Source: Salminus brasiliensis (Eukaryota > Chordata > Actinopteri > Characiformes > Bryconidae). From it: a stretch of 64,000 bases of DNA. Where the stretch lies: the NCBI RefSeq assembly GCF_030463535.1, contig NC_132880.1, forward strand, positions 27,602,987 through 27,666,986, given 5' to 3'. The notes beneath the pieces were generated by a model. That model saw only the letters and a program-made list of their open reading frames with translations, made no database searches and had not been told where the DNA came from. Numbering within the stretch: position 1 is the stretch's first letter; every line of letters starts with the position of its first letter. The position numbers and the translations under genes are program-made. This document shows, piece by piece, positions 50,080-62,630 of the stretch.

Positions 50080-52115
50080 TATGGTTATACTATATTAGCC
50101 CCCTTACAATAATAAAAAGTTAATCATATAAGCGATTGAATTCTATAAAGAACTATTTTAAGGTCACATTTTTCCCCTTTGCTTGAATGTTTGTCTGCGA
50201 TTGTGCATGTCATACCCATAATTCCATGGGTTCATGTCTATGTGTGACGCATTTTGTCCAGGCCAGCAGCTGCAGGACTGTTTGACTCATCTGCTTTGTG
50301 TGTGTGTGCGCATGTGTGCTGGCTTGAAGGACTTCTGGCAGGTTCACCATTGAGAGCTCCTACAGCGACAAGAATGACCTCACCAGTCCCTCATGAAATG
50401 CAGAAGAATCTCTCTCTCTCTTTCTCTTTCTCTTACATACAGTCTAATGCAAAAGTTTGGTTACTGTTGGCTAAATGCCCCCCCCCCTCCCCCCCGGTTG
50501 AGAAGAAGCAAACATTAAACACAGAATGTTCAGCAAATCCTAAAGCACTGTCAATCTGTCCTTCATAGCATAGATTTTTGACGAATCAGGCCTGAGCCAT
50601 GTCACCAGTTGTAATTCGGAACTCCAATTCTCTCTGATTTCAAATCCAATCTCTAAACTTTAGAAAGTCTTGGACAATTCAAACTATGTATTAACACTTA
50701 TCTAGCATGTATTTCTCAAAGCACCTGGAAAAAATAACTGTTGTCCCCAAGGCTGTAGAAAGTACTGTGTTTTCAGTTTGATTAACTACAGAGCTTGTAT
50801 TTACTACTTCACAATAACAACAACAACAACAACAACAAAGACGTGAAATGTGTCATTAGGCCGTAGGGAGCCCATATTTGTCCTCCATATGTTACAGACA
50901 GTCTTTCGCCAACAAATCTCTGTGAACTGGACTGCTCATTCATTTTGTTCCCCCCCTCCCCCCAGAAGTGACAGCCAGCCCAGGCTTTTGTAGACTCTAC
51001 ACTGCCCCAGCTCTACAGCTCTGTCACAGAGATATCAATGCGTTCTGGGCTGTGACATATCAACGCATTCAGACCTAGGGCCAGCATAGTGCAGCCTCTG
51101 CCTCTCCCTTTCCTCATTCTTAAATCAGGAATTTTGGCAGTGAGGAAGCCTTCTTTATTTCCATGGTTGTCAACAAAAATGGAATTTAGTCCTCTTCAGT
51201 TTATATGGCATTATATAGAGTTTTTAGCACCAGGGTTGGGAGGGTTACTGCATATGGGAATGTAACCGTAATTTACATAAAGCAGAGCTAAGCTCAGTTT
51301 GCCATTCACACAAACCAAAGGGTGCGAGATCTCCTTTGGTGCAGCCCAATTCTGCCCCATTGGTGTGAATGTGAGTAATTGCCATGTCTGAAACAGCTAG
51401 GTCATGCTGATGCTATCCTGTTGAAAAGCATTGGAAAGTTCATGTTGGTTCCTCATAGTTTTGAAATGGTGTCTAATGCTTATTATAATGGTCAGTAACG
51501 TTTTTATATATTTTTTATTTTACTGATGTGACCTTTCCATTATTAGTTGAAATGTGAGTTCTCATTTCTACACTGTTCAGCAGTGCCATCATTAAAAACA
51601 TACAGAGATAGAAGAGTACAGGGACCTGGGGAAGGACTTGGATCCTTAGTCGGCAACGGCCGAAGCTGTAACCAGATACATGTTTTATTTCAAATGTTCA
51701 TAGTAGAAAATAATACATACACACAAATATGAACATGCATGTAGTTATGTGTAGAGGAGCTTAGGCCCCCCTCCCCCATCCACACACCTCTAGAGGTGGT
51801 CACACTTGGCTGTGACTCTTCTAGACACATTTAATGTTGTTAATAGGATCTAAAGGTGGAGCTAGTGGTCACTAATGGTAACAATTAAGCCAGTTCACAG
51901 GGTGAACCCATTGGGTTTTAATCAGATTATGTTTCACTCCTAATGTGTGGAATGGTTCTTTAGAGTACACGTTCACTGCATTTCATGCACTCATCGGACA
52001 TAACGTTAAAGGCATGGGCCACGGGGGTGCTGAAGATCCCCATAGAATTGCCATAGCAGCTCCAAGAAAGTGGGGTCTGTGGTTTATTTAGAAATGTTAC
52101 ATTGTTTTTAAAGTG

Positions 52116-52155
<40 letters not shown>

Positions 52156-52960
52156 AGGCTAAAAACATTAAATCAACGCAGGTGATCTGATTCAGCCAAT
52201 GTGCGCAGCACGGATTTAACTTTTGACCCAACCTTCATTTCATAAGTGATGGTGAACCTAATAGGGCAACAGCTGATGTTAATAGGAATGTAATTCTCAC
52301 TCTTAGCTATCTCTATGTGATGCTCATTTATACAACACTGAGATCCCGAATCTGAGGCTAAAATGTGCCTCAAGGCTGTCTCTGTTGTTTGCTGCTTGTG
52401 TACGAGCCTTGGCCAGAGTATTACTGTGTGAAATTCTATATTCAGTGGTGTGTTCACGTAGCCCTAAATTTCATAGCCCCCTCGCTGAACAGTCAACCTA
52501 CCCCATAGCACCAGTAAACGGAAATCTCTGGTGCCGCCCTTGGTTAACCCCCTTGGTTAACACTCCAAGGCTTATTACACGGTATTATTCAGTAACTGCA
52601 GGGACTTCTGTGCAACCTGGTGGGGCTATTCTCTGGTAATAGAAGTTTGAGTTGGGTACATTGAACTGAAATCCTGGGAAACTCAAGCACTGTGACCGTC
52701 TTCATTCAAAGGAAATCTGGCAAAACCAAAACGGGCCGACTCCAGAACCCCACAGCTGCCAGTATTTTACCATCAATTTCACTGATTTTTTTTTTTTTAT
52801 ACCTTTGAAACCACCTGTCTAATGCTGTGTAGATCCCGTTCCTGTCATCGTTTGTTTCAGTAATTCTCCCTATTAATTGAAATACTGTAAATATTTATAT
52901 GATCATCTTTAATCTCCTCTACTGTTGGTTAATCTCCCGTCCGAAAAGCTGTTAGCATCG
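50080..52960. other. Intergenic DNA between cnot3 and the fourth gene
   Basis: Contains a CAA microsatellite (50815-50838), C-runs near 50480-50500 and 50950-50965, and the (AT)n at 52119-52152. No exon or RNA gene was recognised. ORFs are short and lack family features. Confidence 0.45.
52119..52152. repeat. (AT)n microsatellite
   Basis: About 17 AT dinucleotides in intergenic DNA. Confidence 0.95.
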
Positions 52961-52969
52961 TTTTGCTAC

Positions 52970-53531
52970 TTTTTTGAGCTCGCTCTCCTGCGCGCGCTCC
53001 CCCTCACCCACACCGCGCGCACGGTGCGAAATCCCTCGCGGGGATTGGTCGATCATTTACCCTCACTTAACAAATGAAAACGCGCGCCCGCGCGCGCTTC
53101 ACCCAATCAATAGAGGTAAAGCGGTCTAAGCGGACCTTTGTGGGAGCAGCCGTTTCTCTCGCGGTTCAGTGTGAAGGAAGAGTGAAGAGGAGGAGGGGGG
53201 GAGTCTGTCTGTCTGCTTTGGCGAGAAAAAGGGGGGCTCGTCAACGAGCACAGCTGGAGAGAGGCTGAGGGACGTGAGCAGAAGCGGCGGGTCTGAATCA
53301 GTGAAACGGATATCGACCCTTAGACGTCCCACCTCGCCTCTGACTGAGGACCCCCGCGGTGTTCGGGGCTGGTGGACCTCCAGAAGACCACCGGGGCGAC
53401 CCGAGACGAAGTCGTTTAATGTTTCTCCGTCTCTCCTGGAAGCTCTGAGAGGATGTCAGTGCGCTTTCAGGCCAGGAACGAAGCGAATCAAGCCCCCCGG
53501 TGCTGAAGTCATCTGGCGAGGACCCGCTGAG
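52970..53531 (+). promoter_or_regulatory. CpG-rich promoter and probable untranslated first exon of a fourth gene
   Basis: An abrupt CpG island starts near 52975 with CGCG-rich sequence. CCAAT-type boxes lie at 53044-53048 (reverse, ATTGG) and 53103-53107. A strong donor GCTGAG/GTGAGT at 53531/53532 can splice to the acceptor at 53916-53917. Joined, the frame open before the donor hits a stop at once (ACC AGC TGT GTG AAG TGA), so this exon is probably 5' UTR. Two short upstream ORFs start at about 53419 and 53453. Confidence 0.6.
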
Positions 53532-53648
53532 GTGAGTCTGCGCGTGCTGAAACGTGTTTGGCTAACGACGGTGGTGTGAACGTCGTGGCGAAGAAGAGGA
53601 AACGAAGGGAAAACGGTAAACAGGGCTGCTGTGTGTACGTTGTGGAGA

Positions 53649-53651
<3 letters not shown>

Positions 53652-53703
<52 letters not shown>

Positions 53704-53887
53704 GTGACTCGGTAGCACTGCGTTATTTTACAGCAGCGCGCGGGCGCGAGAGGGAGAGAGAGAGAGAGAGAGAGAGCTGTATGAGGACGTGCCTCACGTT
53801 ATACTCGTGTACACGTCTCGCGCTTTATTAGACCTGTATCTACATATCATTATTGTAAGGTGTGTGTGTGTGTGTGTGTGTGTGTGT
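53652..53887. repeat. (CT)25, (GA)13 and (TG)14 runs in one short intron
   Basis: CT at 53652-53701, GA at about 53751-53776 and TG at about 53860-53887 all lie in the predicted 386-bp intron 53532-53917. CT and GA are complementary and could pair in the transcript. The TG run lies about 30 bases from the acceptor. Confidence 0.9.
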
Positions 53888-53917
53888 CTCACTCTCTCTC
53901 TATCTCTCGTCCCTCAG

Positions 53918-54058
53918 ACCAGCTGTGTGAAGTGATGAGCGCTGTAGCTCGCTGCGCGAGGAGCTTCTCCATCATCGCGACGCCGAGCAACATGGTGACC
54001 AGCGCGCGCTGCGCATCCAAGCCCAGCTGCTCCCCGGAATACAGCCCGCGACACGCAG
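53918..54058 (+). CDS. First coding exon of an unrecognised gene (partial)
   Basis: The exon starts after a clear acceptor (TATCTCTCGTCCCTCAG) and ends at CGCAG/GTGAGG (54058/54059). The first ATG is at 53935 and opens 41 codons plus one base. The peptide begins MSAVARCARSFSIIATPSNM and ends SPEYSPRHA. It is Ser/Arg/Ala/Cys-rich with no acidic residue in the first 30, which could suit a mitochondrial targeting peptide or a disordered N-terminus. I do not recognise the family. Support is the CpG island, two strong donors, one strong acceptor and an in-frame start. Downstream exons were not found with confidence to 64000, so the gene probably continues beyond the window. If the 53531 donor is not used, transcription could begin nearer. 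Confidence 0.5.
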
Positions 54059-54914
54059 GTGAGGCGAGCGCGCGCCTGCCTTCATTTTGTCATACTGCAA
54101 CACAGACGAGCGCGAGGCGCGCCGCGGACGAGGAAACGGCGTGCGTGCTAGCGAGCGTGCGAGCGTGCGTGCGTGATCCACGGTCCATCGTCACCGTTAT
54201 TGTTCTCGGTTTAAACGCATGTGCGAGGGGACTCGAAGGCAGTAGTGCTAAAGCATCCATTGCAATTAGCACAAGGCGCGCACCCTAACGGGCTGTTGGT
54301 GGTGCACAGCGTGCACTCGCGCCGTCTCATGAATGCTAATTCACTCGCTGCCATGATAGTGCATCGTTCAAGGCTGTGCTGTGGGGTTTTTTTTTTTTGG
54401 TGCCCGTACAGAGCTCTGATGTTGCCAGTGTGCTAAAGCTCCACATGTGAGCTGCACATGAGGTGACTCTGAGACTGTTGAGCCACAGTAGATGCTGCTC
54501 TGCCTCTCTCTCTCAGGTTGTCAGAAGTTCTCGCTTTATGTCTTCAGGCAAGTAGGACTTGTAGGAAAACCTGGACACTGCTGGGGTTCCATTTTGTGCT
54601 GTTGGGGAGGCCCGCTGTCTTTTTTTTTGTTGTCCCTAGCTCTTCCTCTAGCTGTGGCCGTGTGATGTGCAGCATGTTGGGCCTGACAGCTGCCATCAGC
54701 ACCTGCACTGAGAAGGGTCTGTCACCGCTCTCGCATCCATTCTCTTCAACTGAATCAGAGGAAGATGGGAGAAAGAATAGAGGAAGAAGGAGTGGAGGTG
54801 ACGTGACGGTGGTGACGATGTTGTTGTTATCGCCTCGTGTGCTTGGCAGGGCCGAGAGATGACAAGCAAATGGACATGGATACTTTGTCTGTCGTTTCAT
54901 CTCATCCCTCACTC

Positions 54915-54951
<37 letters not shown>

Positions 54952-56440
54952 CGCTCTCTCTCACTCCGCTGCAGAGCTATTCTGAGAGAGCAGCTCCTTC
55001 CCACACACTGACCGGGAATGACAGAGAAAACGAGAGAGATGTTGACTCTGTGTTCAGTGAGCACACCATGGCTGCTGCTGAAGCCTACATGCCTTTAAGG
55101 CGTGTAAAAGTGTGTGCAAGTGAAAGTGTTTGTGCGTGTGTGTGTGTGTGAGCGCGCACTCATCAGCAGGGCATCCGCAGATGCACAGGCGTGTGGGGAA
55201 CGCTCGGTTCAGTTTGTGCACAGATGTAGGCGCCCGCTTTTTTTTTTTTTTTTGTCCTCTCACAGGCTGGCGCTTGGAGGGGCCCTGTCTCTCTGCTTTA
55301 CGTCATTGGGCAGGCCAGGCGTTGCCGACGGCGACCGCCACAGCCAGCCACAGCGCAGGAGCGGGCGGCTCAGTCTGTGGAGTTCAGTAGGATGGTCAGG
55401 ACGAGAGGCAAGAGAGGAGGAACGCGCTCTGGGGGGTGTCAGGGGCCATTTTTTTAAGAGTGTAGCTGAGTGTGTTTTTGCCCCCCACCCCCTCTTTTTT
55501 TTTTCCTGCGAGGGTCGTCAGCAACAAAAATCCCCCCTCCTCCCCTCCTCGTCTCTCAGCATGGATCCTTCTCCGGCCTGCCAACCCCCTACTCCCCACA
55601 CATCTGTGCCTTTGTCACTCCACACCCTCCTCTTCCTCTCTCTGCTCTCTGCTCTCTCTCTCTCTGTCTTCCTCTTCTCTGAACGCATTGTTGCCGCATC
55701 ATATCAGCAACGATGCTTCATTTCGAAGGCGTGGAGGTTTTTGAAGCCTACGTGATTTTCTATCTTTGAGTCCATGCACTCTGCTGACCCTAGCTGGATG
55801 TTCCTCTTAGCGAGTTGGTGTTTTGCATCAGTTGAGCCAACATGGCTTGTTGTGTAAGCGCAGAGTCTGAAGCTTATGCGATGGCAGAAAACTGTTACTC
55901 ATCATTAAGATGGCTTTAGCATATGACTCAATAAGTGAGACAGCCGAGGTCACACTGCCATGTGCTTAAAATATGGCGTATTCACAATTAGTGCGCAATT
56001 TGCATGTTGTTGATCATGAATGAATGGCAGGGTGATTCATATTTTTGTGTGACAGCTTCAAATAATAATAAAAAAAAGAAACGCTGCCCTTAAGCTGCCT
56101 TAAACACACAGCGGTTAGGCCTGAAGTCAACGTCTATACAATTGTTTATTGATTTCATTCATTCATACGGGCAGGTTTGTAAAGTGACATGTTCTGCTTG
56201 ATGCATACTATTGATTTTGGTGACCATAGTTGGAGGTATGGCTGCGTGGCAGTCCAAAAAAATGCTCAGATGTTTTTGCTTTTTTTTTTAACCCAAAAAA
56301 TCCAGACACCTAATTTGTTTACGAATCCACATCAGAGTGTTTTGGGACCTCATATGTTTTTCATTCGGTTCAGTTGGTTTCACACTGCAGTGGCTAAAGT
56401 GCAGCAAATAGTGCACATCATAATGTGAAGTCCAAACCCA
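54059..56440 (+). other. Probable intron 1 (after the first coding exon) of the fourth gene, 5' part
   Basis: GC-rich to about 55750, with a CT run at 54919-54948, a TG run near 55136-55150 and pyrimidine-rich stretches. ORFs (for example 55114-55755) are low complexity and unsupported. A weak alternative exon could follow the CAG at about 54515-54517, but I cannot support it. Confidence 0.4.
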
Positions 56441-56470
56441 TCCCTCAGTGTTTCTCTACCCTGCTACTTT

Positions 56471-56604
56471 AGGCACCCTGCCCTGCACATTTTAGTGCTT
56501 TCCCTGCTCCCACCACACCTGAGTCAACTAATCTGCCCTTTAACCAGCCCTTTACAGGGGATGTGATGCAGGGAGTGCACTAAAATGTGCAGGGCAGGCT
56601 GCCT
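56471..56604. mobile_element. Small palindromic (MITE-like) element
   Basis: 27-bp terminal inverted repeats (56471-56497 and 56578-56604) match at 26 of 27 positions, including a perfect 18-bp core GCCCTGCACATTTTAGTG / CACTAAAATGTGCAGGGC. The interior resembles the 'cacctgagtcaacta' text of common fish foldback repeats. Confidence 0.85.
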
Positions 56605-56609
56605 ACAGG

Positions 56610-57690
56610 ACAATGGTTGTGAAACAATGCAGTAGACTATATCCTTGATCAAATGTATTGTCTGAAAATGATGGTCTGAGGTCCTGAGGTGTTCTGGTTT
56701 GGTGACTGCGCACCATCATAAAAATGCCTTCCCACCAGCACAGTTTGCTTGAAAGCGGAGGAGAGACCTGTGGTATCAAGGTTCAGTTGTTTGGTGTGTG
56801 CCCGAGTGTGGATAGCGTGTTCACACCTTGGAAAACAGACGTTTGGTCCACACCGAACGAGGTAGATGTGAAAACACCCTGTTCTGTAGGTCCTCTTCTG
56901 GTGCCTGATAATTACCGCACACTGCTTTGCCATTTTTTCCTAACATTGTCATCTAAATTAATTGCTGCTGTCCACACAACCCCTGTAGTGACTGTTTTTT
57001 CATCTCCACACATTTCCCAGCACTGTCACACAAGCTCTCAGTAGTGTTTTAATCTAGGGATTTTGTTCTCCATGACATCACCTGAACTTACTCACTCCTA
57101 AACCCACTTATAAAATCGCTTGTGATTCTCTATCAGAAAACAATAGGAAAAGGGATAGATCCCATCATACACATCTGCTAAACATCAGTGAATGGCAAGA
57201 ATGCGTCTAAGCATTTCTTTGTCATCGCCAGTGTATATTAATTAGACAACTATGCTAGACATTTTGAAAAGCTTGGTACAAATGAACAAATTCAACACAT
57301 TTATTTAATAATTTTCAGAACAAATAATTCCAGATACCAAACGCTAATTTGATGTAGATTAGGATCAGTCAGTGCTAATTTATCTCTTTTGGGCCTCAGA
57401 CTAAGCATACCTGGAATTTAACATAATTGATGCAGACGGTTCATTCACAAGATTGTTTATCTGTTCCTGCAGTGGCTGCCAGCTTTGCTAAAAGAGCTTG
57501 AGGTTAAATGATGTTTGGAGATTTGCTGAGAATGAAGATGAAGGCAATGTGCTCCGGATGGCCTGTAGGAAAGCTTTCCAGTGCCTCTGAAAGAGACTAG
57601 TTGAGGGCACTTCAAATATCTGTTTGAAATTATCATCCAAACAAAATTACTTCACCAACAAGCCAGATACGCTAGCCTAATTGTGTGTGC
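56610..57690. other. Probable intron sequence, nothing recognised
   Basis: No repeat family, RNA gene or exon was supported. Short ORFs on both strands around 56649-57044 are unremarkable. Confidence 0.4.
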
Positions 57691-57696
57691 AGCTAC

Positions 57697-57970
57697 GGGT
57701 GGGAAATATGACATTTTCATATTTTATTGTATCGTAATACATTTTGTTATTGTGATACACAGTATGCTTCTAAGTGTATCGAAAATATCGTAATTGCGTA
57801 AAGAACACCAATCAACTGCGTGTATAATTACAGTGTTATTGGTCCTGTTTAACTAGAAGTACAACAGACTTTGTATAAAAATCACAGTCTGCAGTCATGT
57901 ATATCGCGAGTTGTAAAAAAAAGTCTTTAAATATCGTAATATAATATTTTTGCTATATCGCTCACCCCTC
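57697..57970. mobile_element. MITE-like element related to 23604-23905
   Basis: Begins 'gggtgggaaatatgac' and ends 'gctatatcgctcaccc', inverted relative to each other, with 'tatcgtaata' words inside. This is the same 'gggcgata' fish family as the copy in cnot3 intron 1. Confidence 0.65.
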
Positions 57971-58359
57971 TTGGCAGCACATGCTCTTGTATTGCATGTT
58001 TGAGGCTTTGATGTGCAATGTTGTCCATTTTTATGTTATATTGCAGTCATCCATTTATTTATAAGGTTGCTAGCTGTTGTAGAAAGACTAACACGAACCA
58101 CAGCACTTGTTTAGAAAAATCATTGGGCTTCCCTAGATGTTGTGTAGTGCACTTTCAGTTTGTGACGAGGTTGCAGGTAACGTTTCACACTTTGGTTCAG
58201 ACAGTGGTTTCATGGTTTGGCAAAAGTTCAGTATAGCAGTAAAATTACAAAATGACAAAATCCCCAAACCCCCTATGGTTCTTTTCATTTATTCTGAATA
58301 GCCAGTAGTGCAAGTTACAGTTTTTATGCCTAGTATTGCACCTAGCATCATATAGTCCC

Positions 58360-58720
58360 CTCTGAGATAGTTGGTACAGCCTGTGGTGTGTTAATTAAGC
58401 AGTAAAAATATGCGGCATGTTTCGCACACATACCCAGCCGTTGTCCCAAACCCAAACTTGATTTGAAAGAAGCAGGTGGGTCTCCCTGGTCCTGTGTGAT
58501 TTGCAATCAACAAGTCAGACGCCAGTCAGCTTGAGCTTATCCTAGCATTGCATGTTGCTATCTGGCTAACGGCGTACAGTTTAAGGTTTCCGGGTGAAAC
58601 TTCTGCTTGTGAACTTTGGTTCTGCATTGCGTTCATCAGTCTTCTCACATTGGCAACCGCATATTCCTCCATACAACTGCGTAGACCGGTACACCCCATG
58701 ATGACAGTGCTATACATGTT
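58360..58720. repeat. Dispersed repeat, copy A
   Basis: Shares 'gttggtacagcc', 'acacataccc', 'taaggtttcc.ggtg.aa' and 'ttcatc.gtctt' in the same order with 61170-61640. The two are diverged copies of one element in the same orientation. Confidence 0.7.
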
Positions 58721-61125
58721 GCAAGTTAAATAATCTGAATCTGTGAAAATAATCCAGATCTCCAGTATCATCACTGCATCCATGACAGATTTGAATAAAA
58801 CACACAAACAGTTTCTTCGGCCTGCAACTGACAACATCACTATTACACCACAGTAGTGACATGCCAGCCACAGGATGGGGCACATCACTACCATTTCCTT
58901 TTTTTTGTATGGTTTTTTTGTGCCTATGGATGTGAAAATTGTAAGGCTTGTGGCATACAAATTAAAAGTAGGCAATGTAGCCGATTCTCTTAGTAGTTAG
59001 TAGCAATGTTAAAGGCGCCATGCTCCTTATTACAGGTCAGTGGAGCATCAGCATCATTTTAGGTGAAAATGCTACATAATGTTGCTTTAAAATTAGCTAT
59101 ATTTAGGTGAAGCGCTTCACCTAGAAGAGTATCTAAACGTATGCTATCATGATAAATATTGAAATTCATAAGCATCAAAAAAAGGCCCCTGAATGTTAAT
59201 TTTAACATTAAATAGGATAGACGTCTGTAGAGTGCGGGAAGTTGATTATTCAAGATTAATGACACCCTAAAGCTCATTTCTGTCATTAAAAATGAAATAT
59301 AGTGTTTTGTGATGACCAGTGATGTTAGTCCTATTGAAATTCTAACATTTCTTTTCAAACTGCCAGAATAACATCAATATTGTGCTCAGTTTGGCTCCTG
59401 CAGTGTCCTTTCTGGTTCCACTCTGCTGTTGGTGCGGGTGACGTAGCCCAGTACTTGAATACAAAGACCTCAATGACGACACACACGCTGTGCTGAGTTT
59501 GTAACATGATTGTGTTGGGTTGTGTAAGAAACTGCCACAGCAAAGGTCTTAGGAAAATGTGTCAGTGTAATATGTGTTTTGGTCATGATGTGGTGTGTTC
59601 ATACCACCACTACTGTAATCATTTTGAAGCTATGGTCTGAGAGGGTTTTTTTTTAATAGTGATGTCAAGTTAAACTGCTGAATAATCACTTTCCCACACT
59701 TGGTTTAAAATTGTGCACATGATCATGTGTTTGTGTTTGTGTGTTTGTGCACATTTTGATGTAGTAAGAGACTCCTAAAATCATGTTCTTATTCAGCAGG
59801 AAGCGTCATACCCTTATCAGGAGCTACATTTCTGAATGGCAGTTATTTCCACTCCCCAACTCTAGGAGGAACCCAGTAGCAAGACATAGCAAATGTTGCA
59901 TACTGGTGCTTTAAGTAGCTGGTGTTTAGTTTAGTTTGTAGTCAATTTACATTTGTATGACATCCTTTCACTGCACAGGAGTGCAACCTTATAAACTCAT
60001 TTTCTTTTGTCACACAGAACTTTAAAAAAATCCATACTAGAGTCCCTTATGTAGGCATGATGCTGACTGCGTAATGATGCACGACTTTTGAGGTCTGTAT
60101 ATGTGATAGACGGACCGATGTTACTGCATCTGTCCTCCCTTCCCACTCAAACAGTCTGAAATCTCCCTCCATTTTTTTTAACTATGTCTAAAACTTGGGG
60201 CTGGGGTTATTTTTAGTTTTACATGCAATATGTAATGGAGGGATGCATCTGCATCAAAGCAATAGACCGAACAGAAAAGGCATTCATTGGGACATGTCAT
60301 ACCTTACCAAAGTATCTTGCAATGAAAGTCAACATTTTTGAGAAACTGTCAGAAACAACAAAACAATATTTGGCTAATTCGTCACTTCCCGATGAGGGTA
60401 AAGTCACCAAGCCCCACCAATGACCTTTAAAAGGTCCCACAGCGGCAACATTCCAGCATTTATTTTTTTTTATTATTATTTTTTTTTTCTGACTGTAACA
60501 ACATATTGCATCAGATCAGAGCATTAGATCAAGTCGTTTTTTTTTCTTTCCACAAATTAAAAAAAGTATTCACAAATTAATTGAAGCAAAACACCACCAT
60601 ATTATATTAAATTGAATTTGATTGTACCTCTGTGTCATTTGCTATTTGTAAAATGTATGCTAGACAGAATTTTTGTTCACATTTTCACACCATATAGCAG
60701 ATATGATTTGCGTGACATCTGTGTGTATGTCACAGGCTAGCTAGTTTTAATATTGTTTTAAATTCACAAAGGTAATAGAATATGTGCTCTAAAATATGCT
60801 TAAAAGTAAAGTTATTTTTACTTATAAAAATCAACACAAAGATACTTAGTCACTCCACACAACTGTATTCATTCATTTATTTTGGGTTTTCTTTGTTTTC
60901 CTTTTTTTGTTGTTGGTTTTTACACAGTGTGTTTACACATACCAATAACAACAACTAATAATAAGAATGATAATAATAATAAAATAGGTGTAATGATACA
61001 CTCAGCTCATGGTTTGATTTAAATAAATAGACCGGGTTCATGATTTAATATTCAAATGATATTTTGAACAATTTGTCTTCATTATGTATGATACTATTTG
61101 TCAAAACATTTAGATGTTGACTAGG
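58721..61125. other. Probable intron sequence between the two repeat copies
   Basis: T/A-rich, with T-runs at 60460-60490 and 60536-60546. No gene or RNA was recognised. ORFs at 58526-58975 and 59059-59358 (minus) lack features of a real protein. Confidence 0.4.
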
Positions 61126-61640
61126 CATGTAAAAGGACACAGAAGTCACGGTTCAGTTCACACCGGAGTTTGGACATCATGGTAGTTGGTACAGCCCACA
61201 GTGACTAAACATTAACATGTTTAATGTGTTTCCATACACATACCCTATAGCTGTCCAACAATGCTGACACACTGTCTGATTCACCATGATTCCATGAGTT
61301 GAAATAAGATGGGAAAAGGCCAGAATATCTGCGAAATACTTGTTTGTTTCCGGTCCTTTTCCCTTTAAGAACATGGAGTGATCAATAATACATTAAGAAA
61401 AGACAACCGAATGAATGTTAGTGATCCTCGTAAATCCACTACAAACCCCACAATACCATTGAAATCCAAACTTCACTTGCCATTAGCTTGTAGCTTAAGG
61501 TTTCCTGGTGGAAGTTGCACTTGTGAAATTTGGTTCCACATTACATTCATCTGTCTTTGTTCATAGCGTGGTCCTTTGGTCTTTAGCTTACCATGTATTC
61601 TCTGTGCAACTGAGAACTGACCATTACATCCCTAATACTA
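61125..61640. repeat. Dispersed repeat, copy B
   Basis: Preceded by 'gacacagaagtcacggttc', the style of a common fish hAT-like end, then the segment shared with 58360-58720. Probably the longer of the two copies. Confidence 0.65.
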
Positions 61641-61735
61641 AAAATGGACAAAAAATGTATTCTGACAATTTATCTATTACTGAGAGTTTAGACATTTGGA
61701 TTTTCATTCTCTGTGAACTTTCTCTTTTCTTTCAG

Positions 61736-61858
61736 TGAGAATCCAAGATTAACAAAGGAACACAGAAGCCAAGAGGAATTAGCTGAAACAGCCATCAGTG
61801 TGGATGAGGATGACTGGAGCCCCAGCCAGGAAGAAAAGTCTTTGTTTTTTAATGAGGT
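61736..61858 (+). other. Candidate exon, unconfirmed
   Basis: A strong acceptor (TCTCTTTTCTTTCAG) precedes an open frame with the charged peptide ENPRLTKEHRSQEELAETAI, continuing SVDEDDWSPSQEEKS. It looks more protein-like than its surroundings. However, no good donor follows (nearest GAG/GTTGAA), and its required entry phase (2) does not match the one leftover base of the 53918-54058 exon, which would read a stop. An intermediate exon would be needed. Confidence 0.2.
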
Positions 61859-62059
61859 TGAAACAGCGTACGGTTTTGTTTTTCTTTTTATGAGCCAGGG
61901 GCTTTTTGCAAAGGATGTTCATTTGCACGGATTGAAGTATTTGTCTTCTTGTTCTTCTTTCTTCTTAAAGCGCAACCAAAACCAGTGCCAAACATTAACT
62001 GTGCCAAGCAGAAGCAAAAAAGAAAAAAATCTGTCTTTTTCCATCATTTAATTGTAATG

Positions 62060-62630
62060 ATCAAAATATTTACCCATTTTCATTGCATTCCACATCTACC
62101 TTTTTCTTCCTGTTTTTAAACGTGTTTTCTCTTCCAGAACGGTGCAAATTGTAGTATTAGAGTGCAGCTGCCCAAGAACAAGTTTTCAGATGTGGTGTTT
62201 GTTTTTTTTTTGTTTTTTTGGGGTTAAAAACAGTTGCTGCTCAATGAATTAGAGAAAATTGTGCATTACTGGTTCAAAGTGCTTTATTTAAGGGTGTTAG
62301 CAGTGCATTAGCCTGTGTGCTAGCACACTCTCTCACTGGGAGGAATTGCCCTGGACTGACTGATCGATGGATGGTTGGGCTTGATGGATGGCTTGCACAA
62401 GCCTCATTAAACTCCCCAAAGTGACCTGCTGCTAATTTTCTCATTTAGTCGGCTGTCCCCCTCAATGAGTCCTCGTCTGTATCTACTTCTACTTCATATG
62501 ACCTCTGGGTCATTCTACGCGTCTGCTTTTTCATGAGAACTTTCCCCGCCCTCTCATTTCTTCTCGGATCTCTACGCACTGTGCACATTTAGAACAAATC
62601 CCTTTTTTTCCCCCTCCAACCAAAACACTA
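62060..62630. other. Probable intron or intergenic sequence, nothing recognised
   Basis: T-runs at 62200-62220 and pyrimidine-rich stretches. No feature supported. Confidence 0.35.

Noticed and set aside
53274-53579. 101-aa ORF in the CpG island upstream of the fourth gene
   Set aside because: It starts with GTG. If spliced at 53531 it meets a stop after five codons in the next exon. Probably 5' UTR.
55114-55755. 213-aa ORF
   Set aside because: Runs through TG, T and CT/TCC-rich stretches; low complexity and no splice or family support.
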